Assembly: GCA_900472625.1 (NCBI GenBank)
Contig: UCIT01000032.1
Location: 1-55,691 of the forward strand
DNA length: 55,691 nucleotides
From: Hyphomicrobiales bacterium
Lineage (GTDB): Bacteria; Pseudomonadota; Alphaproteobacteria; Rhizobiales; Rhizobiaceae
Reading direction: 5' to 3'
Part shown: positions 42,152 through 50,831 of the stretch, piece after piece
Numbering within the stretch: the first letter of the stretch is position 1
How the letters are laid out: each line of letters starts with the position of its first letter
The notes under the pieces: model-generated
What the model saw: only the letters and a program-made list of their open reading frames with translations
The model's database searches: none
What the model was told of the DNA's origin: nothing
Position numbers and translations under genes: made by a program

Positions 42152-42616
42152 TCACTCCGGCTTGTACGAGTGGATCTGGGCTTCCGGATCGGGAAGATCC
42201 TTCGCCCCGCCGGGAAAGATGGCCTGCGCCGAGGCCAGTACATTCACGGCCTCTCGCAACAGCTTGATCTTGCCCTGTTCCGCGATAAGCACCGCTGGGA
42301 AAAGTAGGTGGACGCGACGCCCGGTGCCCGCAGACGTGGAATGTGCGACATACTCCGCCGCGACCTTTTCGGGTGTCTCGATCAGCACGGTCGTATCCTC
42401 GGGCTTAAATCCGAAGTCCGGATAGAGGTTCGTGAGGCCGACGTAGAATGCGGCGATGGCCTCGTGCCCCTCGTACCGTGTCTCCATACCGAACGAATGC
42501 AGGTAGGGCAGTTCCAATGCACCGTCCTCCGCGAACAGTTCGGCAACCTTCTCCCCATCCGGGACGACTGCAAGGACCGCGTGAAGCAACTCGGTGGCGC
42601 TTTTATGCTCTGACAT
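42152..42616 (-). CDS. SnoaL-like (NTF2-fold) protein
   Basis: A 154-residue SnoaL/NTF2-fold protein: 'SATELLHAVLAVVPDGEKVAELFAEDGALELPYLHSFGMETRYEGHEAIAAFYVGLTNLYPDFGF', then 'VAAEYVAHSTSAGTGRRVHLLFPAVLIAEQGKIKLLREAVNVLASAQAIFPGG'. Family members act as isomerases, cyclases or ligand binders. AAAGGAC lies before ATG 42616. It follows the SDR gene at 42639-43442 by 22 bases on the same strand, so the two are co-transcribed. Confidence 0.82.
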   Translation of the reverse strand: MSEHKSATELLHAVLAVVPDGEKVAELFAEDGALELPYLHSFGMETRYEGHEAIAAFYVGLTNLYPDFGFKPEDTTVLIETPEKVAAEYVAHSTSAGTGRRVHLLFPAVLIAEQGKIKLLREAVNVLASAQAIFPGGAKDLPDPEAQIHSYKPE

Positions 42617-42638
42617 TGGAGTCCTTTCCGACGCTCGT

Positions 42639-43442
42639 TCAGGCCGCGACGTCTGGAAGGTAACGGGCTGCCGGCTCGGACTTGGAAAGGTTCGGATGCA
42701 GCGCGAGACGAGCGTTTTCGAAGGCCTGCCAATCCTTTGTGTCGGGAAGGGCCGGAATTGTAACCGCTTCGCCCAGATCGAGACCAATCAGTGCGGCGTC
42801 GACCATGGCATCCGCGGTCATCACGATTTCGACCGGAAGGTTCGCGAGCGGCGTGCCAGCCAGTTCCCACATGTCGGTGGACGTCGCGCCGGGCAGGACG
42901 GCCTGCGCCTTGACGGCAGTATCCTTCAGCTCGTTTTGCAAGGACTGCGTAAAAGCGAGAACGAAGGCTTTGGAAGCGGCGTAGACGCCGTTCAGGATTT
43001 CCGGATAGACCGCGACGATCGAGGCGATGTTGATGACGGTCCCGCGGTCGCGGAGAACGAAGCCGGGAACAGCCGCGTAGGTCAGCCGGGTCAGCGCGTT
43101 CGTATTCAGATTGATGATGTCTGACATCCGGTCAACGTCTGCATCGACAAGCTTGGCGGTCGAGGCGATGCCCGCGTTATTGACCAGCAGGGTGATCGCA
43201 GCATCCTCCTTCAGAAGGGTTTCCACCTTCGCAAGTTCTGTCGCCTTCGACAGGTCTGCAGGCAGAACCTTTACCGTCCGGCCGGTCTCGCGGACGAGGC
43301 GCTCGGCAAGCGCATCCAGCTTGTCTTTTTGACGAGCAACCAGGATGAGGTCATAGCCCCGGCGGGCGAGGCGGTCGGCGTAGATTGCTCCGATGCCGGT
43401 CGATGCGCCCGTAATGAGTGCGGTTCCAAGTTCATTGCTCAA
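42639..43442 (-). CDS. SDR-family oxidoreductase, TTG start
   Basis: A 267-residue classical SDR: TGASTGIG near residues 11-18, 'LPADLSKATELAKVETLL', LLVNNAGI, Ser in 'NIASIVAVYPE', catalytic YAASK, 'AVLPGATSTDMWELAG'. The likely start is TTG 43442 (TTGAGCAATGAACTT), seven bases after AAAGGA, because no ATG at a sensible distance has a ribosome site. An in-frame extension to 43502 reaches toward the IS110 region and is rejected. It is first in an operon with the SnoaL-like gene. Any regulator on the right may have been lost to the IS110 insertion. Confidence 0.85.
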   Translation of the reverse strand: MSNELGTALITGASTGIGAIYADRLARRGYDLILVARQKDKLDALAERLVRETGRTVKVLPADLSKATELAKVETLLKEDAAITLLVNNAGIASTAKLVDADVDRMSDIINLNTNALTRLTYAAVPGFVLRDRGTVINIASIVAVYPEILNGVYAASKAFVLAFTQSLQNELKDTAVKAQAVLPGATSTDMWELAGTPLANLPVEIVMTADAMVDAALIGLDLGEAVTIPALPDTKDWQAFENARLALHPNLSKSEPAARYLPDVAA

Positions 43443-43630
43443 GTTCGTGTCCTTTCGTTTAACGATCGAATACCACCTTACGGGCATTACGACGTGGCTC
43501 AAAAGACGTATTTGCCACCTTTTAGGACGGGGTCAGAACAAGAGCAGTTCGAAATCGATGGGATGGAAGGCTCCCGCTCCGCCGGTGCTAAGATGGCATC
43601 GGTTAGGATGGACAAACCGGGAGCGTTCAA

Positions 43631-44662
43631 ATGGAAGAGATCTCTACCGTTGGCATCGATACAGCGAAATCGGTGTTTCAGGTTCATGCGATTGATCACG
43701 GCGGCAATGTAGTGGTACGGCGACAGTTGCGACGCCAACAGATGCTGAAATTCTTTGCGCAGGTACCACCCTGCATCATCGGCATCGAGGCTTGCGCAAC
43801 CGCTCATTATTGGGCACGCGAGCTTTCTGCTCTCGGGCATGACGTTCGGCTGATGCCGCCAGCCTATGTGAAGCCTTACGTCAAAAGGCAGAAAAATGAC
43901 GCCGCGGACGCTGAGGCGATCTGTGAAGTAGTGACGCGACCGACAATGCGTTTCGTGCCGGTGAAATCAGTGGAGCAGCAGTCAGTGGCGATGTTGCACC
44001 GTTCAAGAGCTCTGCTCATCAAGCAACGCACGATGCTTCTGCACTCCATCCGTGCCCATCTTACCGAGCTTGGCATTTCGATTGGTGTCGGAATTGCTCA
44101 GATGACACGCGTTGTCCGCGAGCTTGCTCAAGGTGAGCGGTCAGATCTCCCGGAGCTTGCCCGGTTCGTCCTTGAGGCGCTGGCTAAGTTAGTTTGCGAC
44201 CTGGCGCAACGTCTTCAGGCAATCGAAAAGAAGCTAATCTCCTGGCATTACAAAAATGACTATCGAACCGGCTGGAAACCATACCTGGAGTGGGGTTTGT
44301 CACAACGTCGGCCCTGTCGTCGATTGTTCCCGATCCGCAGGCTTTCAAGTTAGGGAGACATCTTGCCGCTTGGCTCGGCTTAGTACCGCGGCAGAACTCC
44401 TCCGGAGGCAAGGCGCTGCTCGGCCACATTAGCAAGCAAGGAAATCCATATAGCCGGCAATTATTGGTGCTCGGCGCAACCTCTGTTTTACGCTACATTC
44501 GTCGCGACGGAGGTAGTGGCACAGGATGGATCGTGGCTTGTTGAGACGTCGGCCGCCAAAGGTCGCAGCGTCGCACTTGCCAACAAGATGGCTCGCATCG
44601 CGTGGTCGATCATGACCCGAGGTGGCGAATATGAGGAAATTAACGGTCTGAGAGCGGTTTAG
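43631..44662 (+). pseudogene. IS110-family transposase, two frameshifts
   Basis: The N-terminal DEDD part is intact: 'EEISTVGIDTAKSVFQVHAID' (first Asp), 'CIIGIEACATAHYWARELSALGHDVRLMPPAYVKPYVKRQKNDAADAEAI' (Glu and Asp-Asp). Near 44265 the match changes frame (RLETIPGVGFVTTSALSSIVPDPQAF...GRHLAAWLGLVPRQNSSGGKALLGHISKQGNPY, the transposase_20 domain with its Ser). Near 44518 it changes again (DGSWLVETSAAKGRSVALANKM...GGEYEEINGLRAV, stop 44660-44662). IS110 elements lack terminal repeats, so the ends of the element cannot be set. The gene is inactive as read. Confidence 0.85.
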
Positions 44663-45066
44663 CCCGTAGATAGCTGAGGCCGTTCGAAGTTTGAGGCGAA
44701 AGAGGTAAGTGAAGGCAGCAACTCGATCTCGATGGACCGGCCGGACCCGTTTAGCGTAGCGGACATCAAAGTCCGTCTAATCGATTGGGGGCACGATCCT
44801 GGCGGAACCCTTCAAGGCCAGCAGTCGAAAGAAGGGCTGCATCAAAGGCCGGACACACGACTGCACTCGAGAACGTCACCCAGTAGCATACGCACCATCG
44901 ATCACCGCCGTTTCTACGATAAATCCTGACATCTCAGCGGTGGCAACAATGAATAATCTTTACGGATGACGCGCTATCGTCCGACTATTTAGCGAACACA
45001 GTCGACGGCGCTACCGCCGCTGAAAGCGGACTGCCATGAATTTTTTGGGTGTGCCTACCTGTGCGC
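44663..45066. other. non-coding stretch after the IS110 transposase
   Basis: About 400 bases with no supportable gene. The first part is probably the 3' non-coding end of the IS110 element; the rest leads into the Fic promoter boxes at 45067-45133. Confidence 0.4.
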
Positions 45067-45133
45067 CCTTATTTAAGAGCGCTTATCTTAGCTCATCCAC
45101 TATTTAAGCCAAGAGCTGATTGCTTAAATAAGG
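45067..45133 (+). promoter_or_regulatory. repeated TTTAAG operator-like boxes upstream of fic
   Basis: CCTTATTTAAG (45067-45077) and CTTAAATAAGG (45123-45133) are perfect 11-bp inverted partners, and a third copy of the core, TATTTAAGCC, is at 45101-45110. All lie within 90 bases of the fic start. The Fic protein has a C-terminal winged helix, so autoregulation is plausible. Confidence 0.45.
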
Positions 45134-45153
45134 CCGCGTTCGCATAATGTGGC

Positions 45154-46335
45154 ATGCCCGAATCAACATCCAACCTCCGGCTAGGCCGCTTTGTAGAGAC
45201 CCCTGTTGCGGGGGAAATCGTGCGCGCCTTCGTGCCGCCCTCACTGCCGCCCGAGCCGCCGATCGACGTGCTGGCCCTTCTAGAGCGGCTAGGCCTGGCC
45301 GAACGCGCGTTGGGTCGTCTGGACGGGATCACGATGTTGCTCCCGCGTCAGGAGCTGTTCCTCTACATGTATGTAAGGAAGGAAGCAGTCCTCTCGTCTC
45401 AGATTGAAGGAACGCAGTCCACCCTTTCGGACCTGCTCCGCTTCGAAACCGAAGCGCAAGCCGGCCAGCCGATCGACGACATCCGTGAAGTGTCGAACTA
45501 CGTCGATGCGATGATGTATGGGCTGGAGCGTCTGGAAGACCTGCCGCTGTCACTACGTCTGATCCGCGAGATGCATGAGCGACTGCTGCAAAGCGGGCGT
45601 GGCGGCACGAAAAATCCCGGCGAGTTTCGCCGGTCTCAGAACTGGATCGGTGGTTCACGTCCAGCCAACGCACTGTTCGTGCCGCCACCGCCGACCGAGA
45701 TGGATGCTTGTCTCGATGCCCTTGAGCGCTTCATGCACGAGGACGGCTCGCGTCTGCCCGCCCTGATCAAGGCCGGGCTGCTGCACGTGCAATTCGAGAC
45801 CATCCACCCGTTCCTTGATGGCAATGGCAGGATCGGTCGCTTGTTGGTGACACTGTACCTCTGCGTCAACGGTGTGCTGCGCAAGCCGCTGCTCTATCTG
45901 AGCCTCTACCTTAAAACGCATCGCGCCGACTATTACCGCCTGCTTCAGGAGGTGCGCGAGCACGGGGCATGGGAAGCCTGGCTCGATTTCTTCCTTGCCG
46001 GTGTTGCAGATACGGCCAATCAGGCATTCGAGGCCGCCACCCGGATTGTCGATCTGTTCAAGGAAGACCGCGAGCGGATCACGACAGAGAGCGACCGGGC
46101 CGGCTCCGCGCTGCGTATCCACGATCTGTTTCAGCAAAACCCGTTCCTGACGGCCAACCAACTCGTTCACCAAACAGGTCTCTCAGCCCCCACGGTCAAT
46201 GCCACGCTCGCCGATCTGGAACGGTTCGGCATCGTCGAAGAAATCACCGGCCGTAAACGGGGGCGCGTGTTCAGTTACCGGCGATATCTCGCCATCTTGA
46301 GCGAGGGAACCGACCCGCTCCCCACGACGGCTTAA
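45154..46335 (+). CDS. Fic-family protein (AMPylase type) with C-terminal HTH
   Basis: A 393-residue class II Fic protein. The N-terminal Fic_N region contains the inhibitory helix motif SSQIEGT (81-87, Glu85), which blocks the active site in the family. The catalytic loop HPFLDGNGRIGR (218-229, His218) is complete, so it should transfer AMP or a related nucleotide to a target protein. Residues ~320-375 ('HDLFQQNPFLTANQLVHQTGLSAPTVNATLADLERFGIVEEITGRKRGRVFSY') form a winged helix. It is followed 13 bases later by a decayed SIR2 gene. The upstream region has three TTTAAG-type boxes. The role may be stress or toxin-like regulation; the target is unknown. Confidence 0.9.
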   Translation: MPESTSNLRLGRFVETPVAGEIVRAFVPPSLPPEPPIDVLALLERLGLAERALGRLDGITMLLPRQELFLYMYVRKEAVLSSQIEGTQSTLSDLLRFETEAQAGQPIDDIREVSNYVDAMMYGLERLEDLPLSLRLIREMHERLLQSGRGGTKNPGEFRRSQNWIGGSRPANALFVPPPPTEMDACLDALERFMHEDGSRLPALIKAGLLHVQFETIHPFLDGNGRIGRLLVTLYLCVNGVLRKPLLYLSLYLKTHRADYYRLLQEVREHGAWEAWLDFFLAGVADTANQAFEAATRIVDLFKEDRERITTESDRAGSALRIHDLFQQNPFLTANQLVHQTGLSAPTVNATLADLERFGIVEEITGRKRGRVFSYRRYLAILSEGTDPLPTTA

Positions 46336-46348
46336 AGGGGGGGAGTCC

Positions 46349-47163
46349 GTGCCGATAAAAACTATATCCGCCGCACAATTCGCGACCGCCTTCGATCTCA
46401 GGCCAAACCTCGTGGCATGGTTTCTCGGTGCTGGTGCATCGGCCGCCTCCGGCATTCCTACTGGCTATGCCATGAACCCCGATTTCAAGGCGCAAATCTT
46501 TTGCCGCGAAACAAACCTGTCAAAGCGCGAGATCGATACCGCTGACCCGATCTGGATCGACAGGATCGATGCCTTTTTCCGCCAAAACTCGCTTTGCCAC
46601 CTGACGGTGATCCTACAGAATATGCCAAGGCCTTCGAAGCGGTCTAACCAGAGGCTCGGCATCGCCGACAGTATATAGACGATGCGATCTCCAAGGGTAC
46701 TCCCTGTTTTGGACATAAGGTGCTTGGCAGCCTTATGGCTGCTGGCAAGGTCGATAGCGTTTTCACCACGAACTTCGATCCGCTTATCGAGGAGTCGGCG
46801 CATTCGGCAAATGCGATCCTTCCGATAGACGGCCAGAACCGCCCGACTGTGGCGGCGATCGATTCCGCCGACCGTGCCATGCGGTGCCTCAATTAATCGG
46901 ACTGGCCGTTGGTCGCTAAGCTCCACGGTGATTATCAGTCGATCGCGATTAAGAACACGGGATCGGAACTAGAGGAACAGGACGCCCGGATGCGGCATGT
47001 GCTGGTGGAATCCGGCAAGCGCTTCGGAATGATCTTCGTCGGCTATATACCACAGACAAGGACGAATAGGAGCGATCGTTCCTGGAACGATCATTCCGAT
47101 GCTAGTTCTTCTCGTGTCATGGACCTCAAGGAGGAAAAGGGCGGTCATCCTGCGCCGGATTAG
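46349..47163 (+). pseudogene. SIR2-like domain gene, degenerate
   Basis: It starts at GTG 46349 (GGGGAG just before) with the NAD-site motif 'LVAWFLGAGASAASGIPTG'. After a shift near 46590 the match continues in another frame: 'PPDGDPTEYAKAFEAV', TAA (46645-46647), 'PEARHRRQYIDDAISKGTPCFGHKVLGSLMAAGKVDSVFTTNFDPLIEESAH' and, past TAA 46894-46896, 'DWPLVAKLHGDYQSIAIKNTGSEL...FGMIFVGY'. The TTNFDPLIE and KLHGD motifs are typical of bacterial SIR2 NAD-hydrolysing defence proteins rather than deacetylases. Similarity ends near 47046. The C-terminal effector part is missing, so it is non-functional. Confidence 0.8.
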
Positions 47164-47176
47164 TCATGATCGGAAC

Positions 47177-47341
47177 ATGACGCAAGAAGAACTGGCCGAT
47201 CACTCCGGCCTGAGCGCGCGATATATCGGCGCGATCTAACGCGCGGACGTATCGGCGAGCGTTACCGTCCTCGGGCAGATCGCTCAAGCGTTGAAAGTCG
47301 AACTCGGTGAATTGGTGAGGGCGTCAGACCGCGCCCGCTGA
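47177..47341 (+). pseudogene. XRE-type helix-turn-helix gene with in-frame stop
   Basis: The frame reads MTQEELADHSGLSARYIGAI, TAA (47237-47239), then RADVSASVTVLGQIAQALKVELGELVRASDRAR and TGA. The pattern is a Cro/CI-like HTH where the usual 'IERA' Glu codon has become a stop. Its 3' end overlaps that of the convergent LysR pseudogene. Confidence 0.7.
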
Positions 47342-48233
47342 CCGGCTCATCTGCGTGGTTAGGTCAAGCAGGTTCAGCAATGCCGGATTGCGATTGTGTG
47401 GCGACCATACGGCGCTGAACCGCGCCGGTTCGGTTTCGTCCGCGATCGGTCGGAAAACAACGCCGGGAAAACGGCACGTAGGCCGTCGCCTCGCTGGTCA
47501 GCGTATTGCCATCGCCTGCCGCGACCATGCCCATCAGCGTGTCGCGGGCGACATCGCAACGATGGATGCGTGGTGAGCGCTCGCATTCGCTGATCCGGCG
47601 CACGACATGCTCGAACACATGCGGTCCGGTACCACCATGCCGGACGAGAAAGGTCTCGTCAGCGAGGTCGAGCCAGATGACGGCTTCCTGCTACGCCAAC
47701 AGATGGTCCGCTGGCAATGCCACCACCATCGGCTCACACCACAGAAGGCGGGAATGGCAATCGGGCGCGTTTACGGCTCCGACGACGAAGGCCACATCAA
47801 GCCTCCCTTCGCGAACCAAGGCAATCGTCTCGGACGAGCGGCCCTCCAGCACGGATTGCTCGATCATCGGATAGCTGGCCCGATACCGGCGGCGCAGATC
47901 GGTGAGGAAGCCGGCCGCAATGGGGCTATGCAGGCCGATCGCACGATGCCCCTCCGTCCCTTCGATAACCGCGCCCGCCGTGCGCACGGCATGATCGAGC
48001 TGTGCAATGCCGTGCGACACCTCAGCAACATAATGGCGTCGAGCCTCGGTTAGCCGAACACCACGATGGCGACGCTCGAACAGGAGGATGCCAAGCGTAT
48101 CTTCCAGCCTCTTGATGCGCGAACTGACGCAGGACTGAGTTGTACCGAGCACATTGGCGGCGTGATGGAAATTCAGTACCTCAGCGACAACAACGGCATG
48201 GCGTAGGGAAGCCAGCGGAATGCCGCGCAGCAT
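47324..48233 (-). pseudogene. LysR-family regulator, stop plus frameshift
   Basis: The HTH is present ('LRHAVVVAEVLNFHHAANVLGTTQSCVSSRIKRLEDTLGILLFERRHRGVRLTEA'), with an effector domain up to 'PMVVALPADHLLA'. An in-frame TAG follows at 47693-47691; the same frame then continues as QEAVIWLDLADETFLVRHGGTG...HVVRRISEC...ARDTLMGMVAAGDGNTLTSEATAYVPF. Near 47475 the match moves to another frame (PGVVFRPIADETEPARFSAVWSPHNRNPALLNLLDL) ending at 47324. The start shown is MLRGIPLASLRH; the open frame reaches TTG 48302. No divergent intact partner remains. Confidence 0.78.
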
Positions 48234-48412
48234 GTCCCAATGCTCGCGCGACACATTCGCTACTTTGCACGTTCTGCCCCACCGCATACTGTCTTCCGTC
48301 AATCGCGCCAGCTACAGGTATTCATTGCACCGGCCACTGATCGATAACAGTTGACAGCTTCGATCCGCAGGCTGACCATATCTCGTTTCTACATCTGGAG
48401 ATGGTTTCACCG

Positions 48413-49120
48413 TCACCATTCGATGGGCTGATCTTGATAATCCCGATAGAGGTTTTGTCCTGATCCCATGTGCCGTTCGACCACGGCGGCGACTCCGCGC
48501 ACGCTGGGTTCGAGCTCGATTTCTGGCTCCACCGTGCCATCGAGCGTGCCCATTGCGGTTCGCACCCAGCCGGGGTGAATGCTGAGAACCGTCAGATCAC
48601 GCTCTCTGTTGGTCGCCCAGATGCCGCGGGCGAGCATGTTCAAGGCCACCTTGCTTGCCCGGTAGAGTTCGAGTCCCCCTTCTACATTGATGGCAATGCT
48701 GCCACGGTGAGAAGACATAAAGGCCACGGTGCCGCCGGGCGCGACCAGGTGATCGAGCAGGTGATGGGCCAGCCGGATGGGGCCGAAGGTGTTGGTCATC
48801 ATGATTTCGGTGACATCGGCGGGTGTCGCGTGCACGGCGCTCTGGTGTAGCGGGCCATAGATGCCAGCGTTCAGATAGATGACGTCGAACCGCCTGTCGC
48901 CCAGGGATTCGAGAAAGGGATCGATCTCATCAGCGGCGGTCACGTCGATCGTGGCGAGCGACAGGCGCGCTAGATCGGATTTTCCCACCTGACGGAGGTC
49001 GGTGAGATCGGCGTCGGATCGGGCCGTGCCAACGACATTCCATCCTCTAATGAAGAACTGCTCCGCCAATCCGAGGCCGAGGCCTCGCTCGGCAGCAACG
49101 ATTAGAATCGATTTGGTCAT
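48413..49120 (-). CDS. SDR-family oxidoreductase
   Basis: A 235-residue SDR: 'MTKSILIVAAERGLGLGLAEQFFIRGWNVVGTARSDADL', where the nucleotide loop AAERGLGLG replaces the usual TGxxxGxG, then 'YLNAGIYGPLHQ', Ser in 'AFMSSHRGSI', YRASK (Tyr-x-x-x-Lys), 'VLSIHPGWVRTAMG'. It belongs to the C-factor/YciK-like carbonyl-reductase branch. AGGAAA lies 9 bases upstream of ATG 49120. It is the third of three tandem SDR genes facing LysR at 50832, 20 bases after the middle one. Confidence 0.88.
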   Translation of the reverse strand: MTKSILIVAAERGLGLGLAEQFFIRGWNVVGTARSDADLTDLRQVGKSDLARLSLATIDVTAADEIDPFLESLGDRRFDVIYLNAGIYGPLHQSAVHATPADVTEIMMTNTFGPIRLAHHLLDHLVAPGGTVAFMSSHRGSIAINVEGGLELYRASKVALNMLARGIWATNRERDLTVLSIHPGWVRTAMGTLDGTVEPEIELEPSVRGVAAVVERHMGSGQNLYRDYQDQPIEW

Positions 49121-49140
49121 GGTGTTTTCCTGGTTCGAGA

Positions 49141-49893
49141 TCAAAGAGCGGTATAGCCGCCGTCAGCCATGACGAGCGCTCCGCTCATGAAGCTGGACGC
49201 CGGGGAGGCGAGAAAGGCGATCACCTCGGCGATCTCGGAAGCCTGCCCCACACGGCCGATCGGATGCACGCCGCCATAGCTGGCTAATGTGGCGCGGCTG
49301 TCCTTGACGATGCCTTCGAGGATGTCGGTCTCGACGACGCCCGGTGCGACGGCGTTCGCACGAATGCCCCGATCGCCATATTCGACCGCGATCACCTTGG
49401 TGAGTTGTGCGATCGCGCCTTTGGAGGCGGCGTAGGCTGCGGTGTCTTTCATCCCCACGGCCGAGACGATGGAGGCGACATTGACGATGACGCCCGATCC
49501 GCCCGCTATCATCGTGCGTACCGCCTCTTGGGACTGAAGGAAATTGCCGCGTGCATTCACGGCCATGATGCCGTCCCAGTCCGCGACGCTCATGTCGATG
49601 AGCGGCTTGTTCATCGTGCGGCCGGCATTGTTGACCAAGATGTCGAGCCGGCCGAACCGCTCCATTGCCAGGGCGACGGTTCTGCGCGCGGTCTCTTCGT
49701 CCGCCACGTCACCAGTCAGAGTTGCGACATCGTCGTGCGCAAGGCTCGCCACGGCGTCGTTGATGTCGCTTGCAACGATCCGCGCGCCACGGGCACGCAA
49801 CAGCGCTACCGTCGCCGCACCGATGCCACGTGCCGCACCCGTGACGATGGCGACCTTGCCACCTAGATCAAAACCTGCGGGTAAGTTCTCCAT
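49141..49893 (-). CDS. SDR-family oxidoreductase (FabG/3-oxoacyl-reductase-like)
   Basis: A 250-residue classical SDR: 'GKVAIVTGAARGIGAATVALL' with TGAARGIG, 'TLTGDVADEETARRTVALAMERFGRLDILVNNAGRTMNKP', Ser in 'NVASIVSAVGM', YAASK, 'VAPGVVETDILEG' and the FabG-like end 'FLASPASSFMSGALVMADGGYTAL'. ATG 49893 is preferred, with AGGA 8 bases upstream; the ATG at 49908 overlaps the previous stop (ATGA). Middle gene of the three-SDR operon. Its substrate is unknown. Confidence 0.9.
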   Translation of the reverse strand: MENLPAGFDLGGKVAIVTGAARGIGAATVALLRARGARIVASDINDAVASLAHDDVATLTGDVADEETARRTVALAMERFGRLDILVNNAGRTMNKPLIDMSVADWDGIMAVNARGNFLQSQEAVRTMIAGGSGVIVNVASIVSAVGMKDTAAYAASKGAIAQLTKVIAVEYGDRGIRANAVAPGVVETDILEGIVKDSRATLASYGGVHPIGRVGQASEIAEVIAFLASPASSFMSGALVMADGGYTAL

Positions 49894-49904
49894 TGTTACA
49901 ATCC

Positions 49905-50729
49905 TCATTCGGCAAAGTTCGTGCTGCAGGTTACGTCTTCCCAGCGATCCATCTCGTCGATGACGGCGTCGAGCTTTTCGCGCGTGCGCTGTAGGGCGTC
50001 TGGGCCGAGCAGCAGATGGAGCGGCGGCTTTGGTGCATCGACAGCGGCCAGGATCGCTGCAGCCGCCAGCGCTGGATCGCCTATTTGCTTGCCGGCATGT
50101 TCATCGAGACGATCCAGAACCGGACCGACGGAGGCGGCGTAAGCCTCTGAACGAAGATTGCTTCTGCGGATCGAATGATCGGACAGGAAATCCGTGCGAA
50201 ACGCGCCGGGCGCAACAGCCGTCACCTTGATCCCAAGTGGCCATACCTCTTGCAGCAGCGCCGCCGAGAGGCCCTCCATGGCGGATTTTGCGGCGGCATA
50301 GGCACCCGAGCCTGCCATCGGCGCACGCCCCGCAATCGACGTGATGTTAACAATGTGGCCGCCATCCTGGGCGCGGAGCCTGGGCAGAACCGAGCGGATG
50401 AGCCGGAACGGACCGAAGACGTTGACCTCGAAGAGCTTCGCCAACTCGTCATCCGTGGCGAACTCGATGGGGCCAAGCAAGCCGTAACCGGCGTTGTTAA
50501 CGACAACGTCGATCCGTCCGACGCGGTCGAACGCCTCGGCCACCACAAGCTCGATGGCGTGCGGATCGCCGATCTCCAAGCTCAGCACGTGGAGCGTGCC
50601 GGTCCGGTGCTCGATCCCGGTCGTATCTCCCCGCACTGTCCCCACGACGGTGTCGCCGCGCGCCAGGGCTGCTTGCGCCAGGGTTTTGCCGAGGCCTCGT
50701 GAAATTCCAGTGATGAGCCAAGTCGTCAT
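49905..50729 (-). CDS. classical SDR-family oxidoreductase
   Basis: A 274-residue SDR closely resembling the enzyme at 30825: 'TTWLITGISRGLGKTLAQAALARGDTVVGTVR', 'LEIGDPHAIELVVAEAFDRVGRIDVVVNNAGYGLLGPIEFATDDELAKLFEVNVFGPFRLIRSVLPRLR', catalytic Ser in 'NITSIAGRAPMAG', YAAAK, 'VAPGAFRTDFLSDHSIRRSN', and C-terminal 'HLLLGPDALQRTREKLDAVIDEMDRWEDVTCSTNFAE'. First gene of the three-SDR operon; divergent from LysR at 50832 across ~100 bases with AT-rich direct repeats. Confidence 0.9.
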   Translation of the reverse strand: MTTWLITGISRGLGKTLAQAALARGDTVVGTVRGDTTGIEHRTGTLHVLSLEIGDPHAIELVVAEAFDRVGRIDVVVNNAGYGLLGPIEFATDDELAKLFEVNVFGPFRLIRSVLPRLRAQDGGHIVNITSIAGRAPMAGSGAYAAAKSAMEGLSAALLQEVWPLGIKVTAVAPGAFRTDFLSDHSIRRSNLRSEAYAASVGPVLDRLDEHAGKQIGDPALAAAAILAAVDAPKPPLHLLLGPDALQRTREKLDAVIDEMDRWEDVTCSTNFAE

Positions 50730-50770
50730 GGGGCGTCTCCTTCAGCGGAGTTATCGCCCGACGAATAGGA

Positions 50771-50820
50771 CTTATTAATACCATGATATTTTACAGCACT
50801 TGTAATTCAAGCTTATTAAT
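50771..50820. promoter_or_regulatory. direct repeats CTTATTAAT between SDR operon and LysR
   Basis: CTTATTAAT occurs at 50771-50779 and again at 50812-50820, 41 bases apart (about four helical turns), in an AT-rich stretch unlike its surroundings. The position suits promoter elements or LysR contact sites for the divergent genes. Confidence 0.35.
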
Positions 50821-50831
50821 GATGAGATGGT

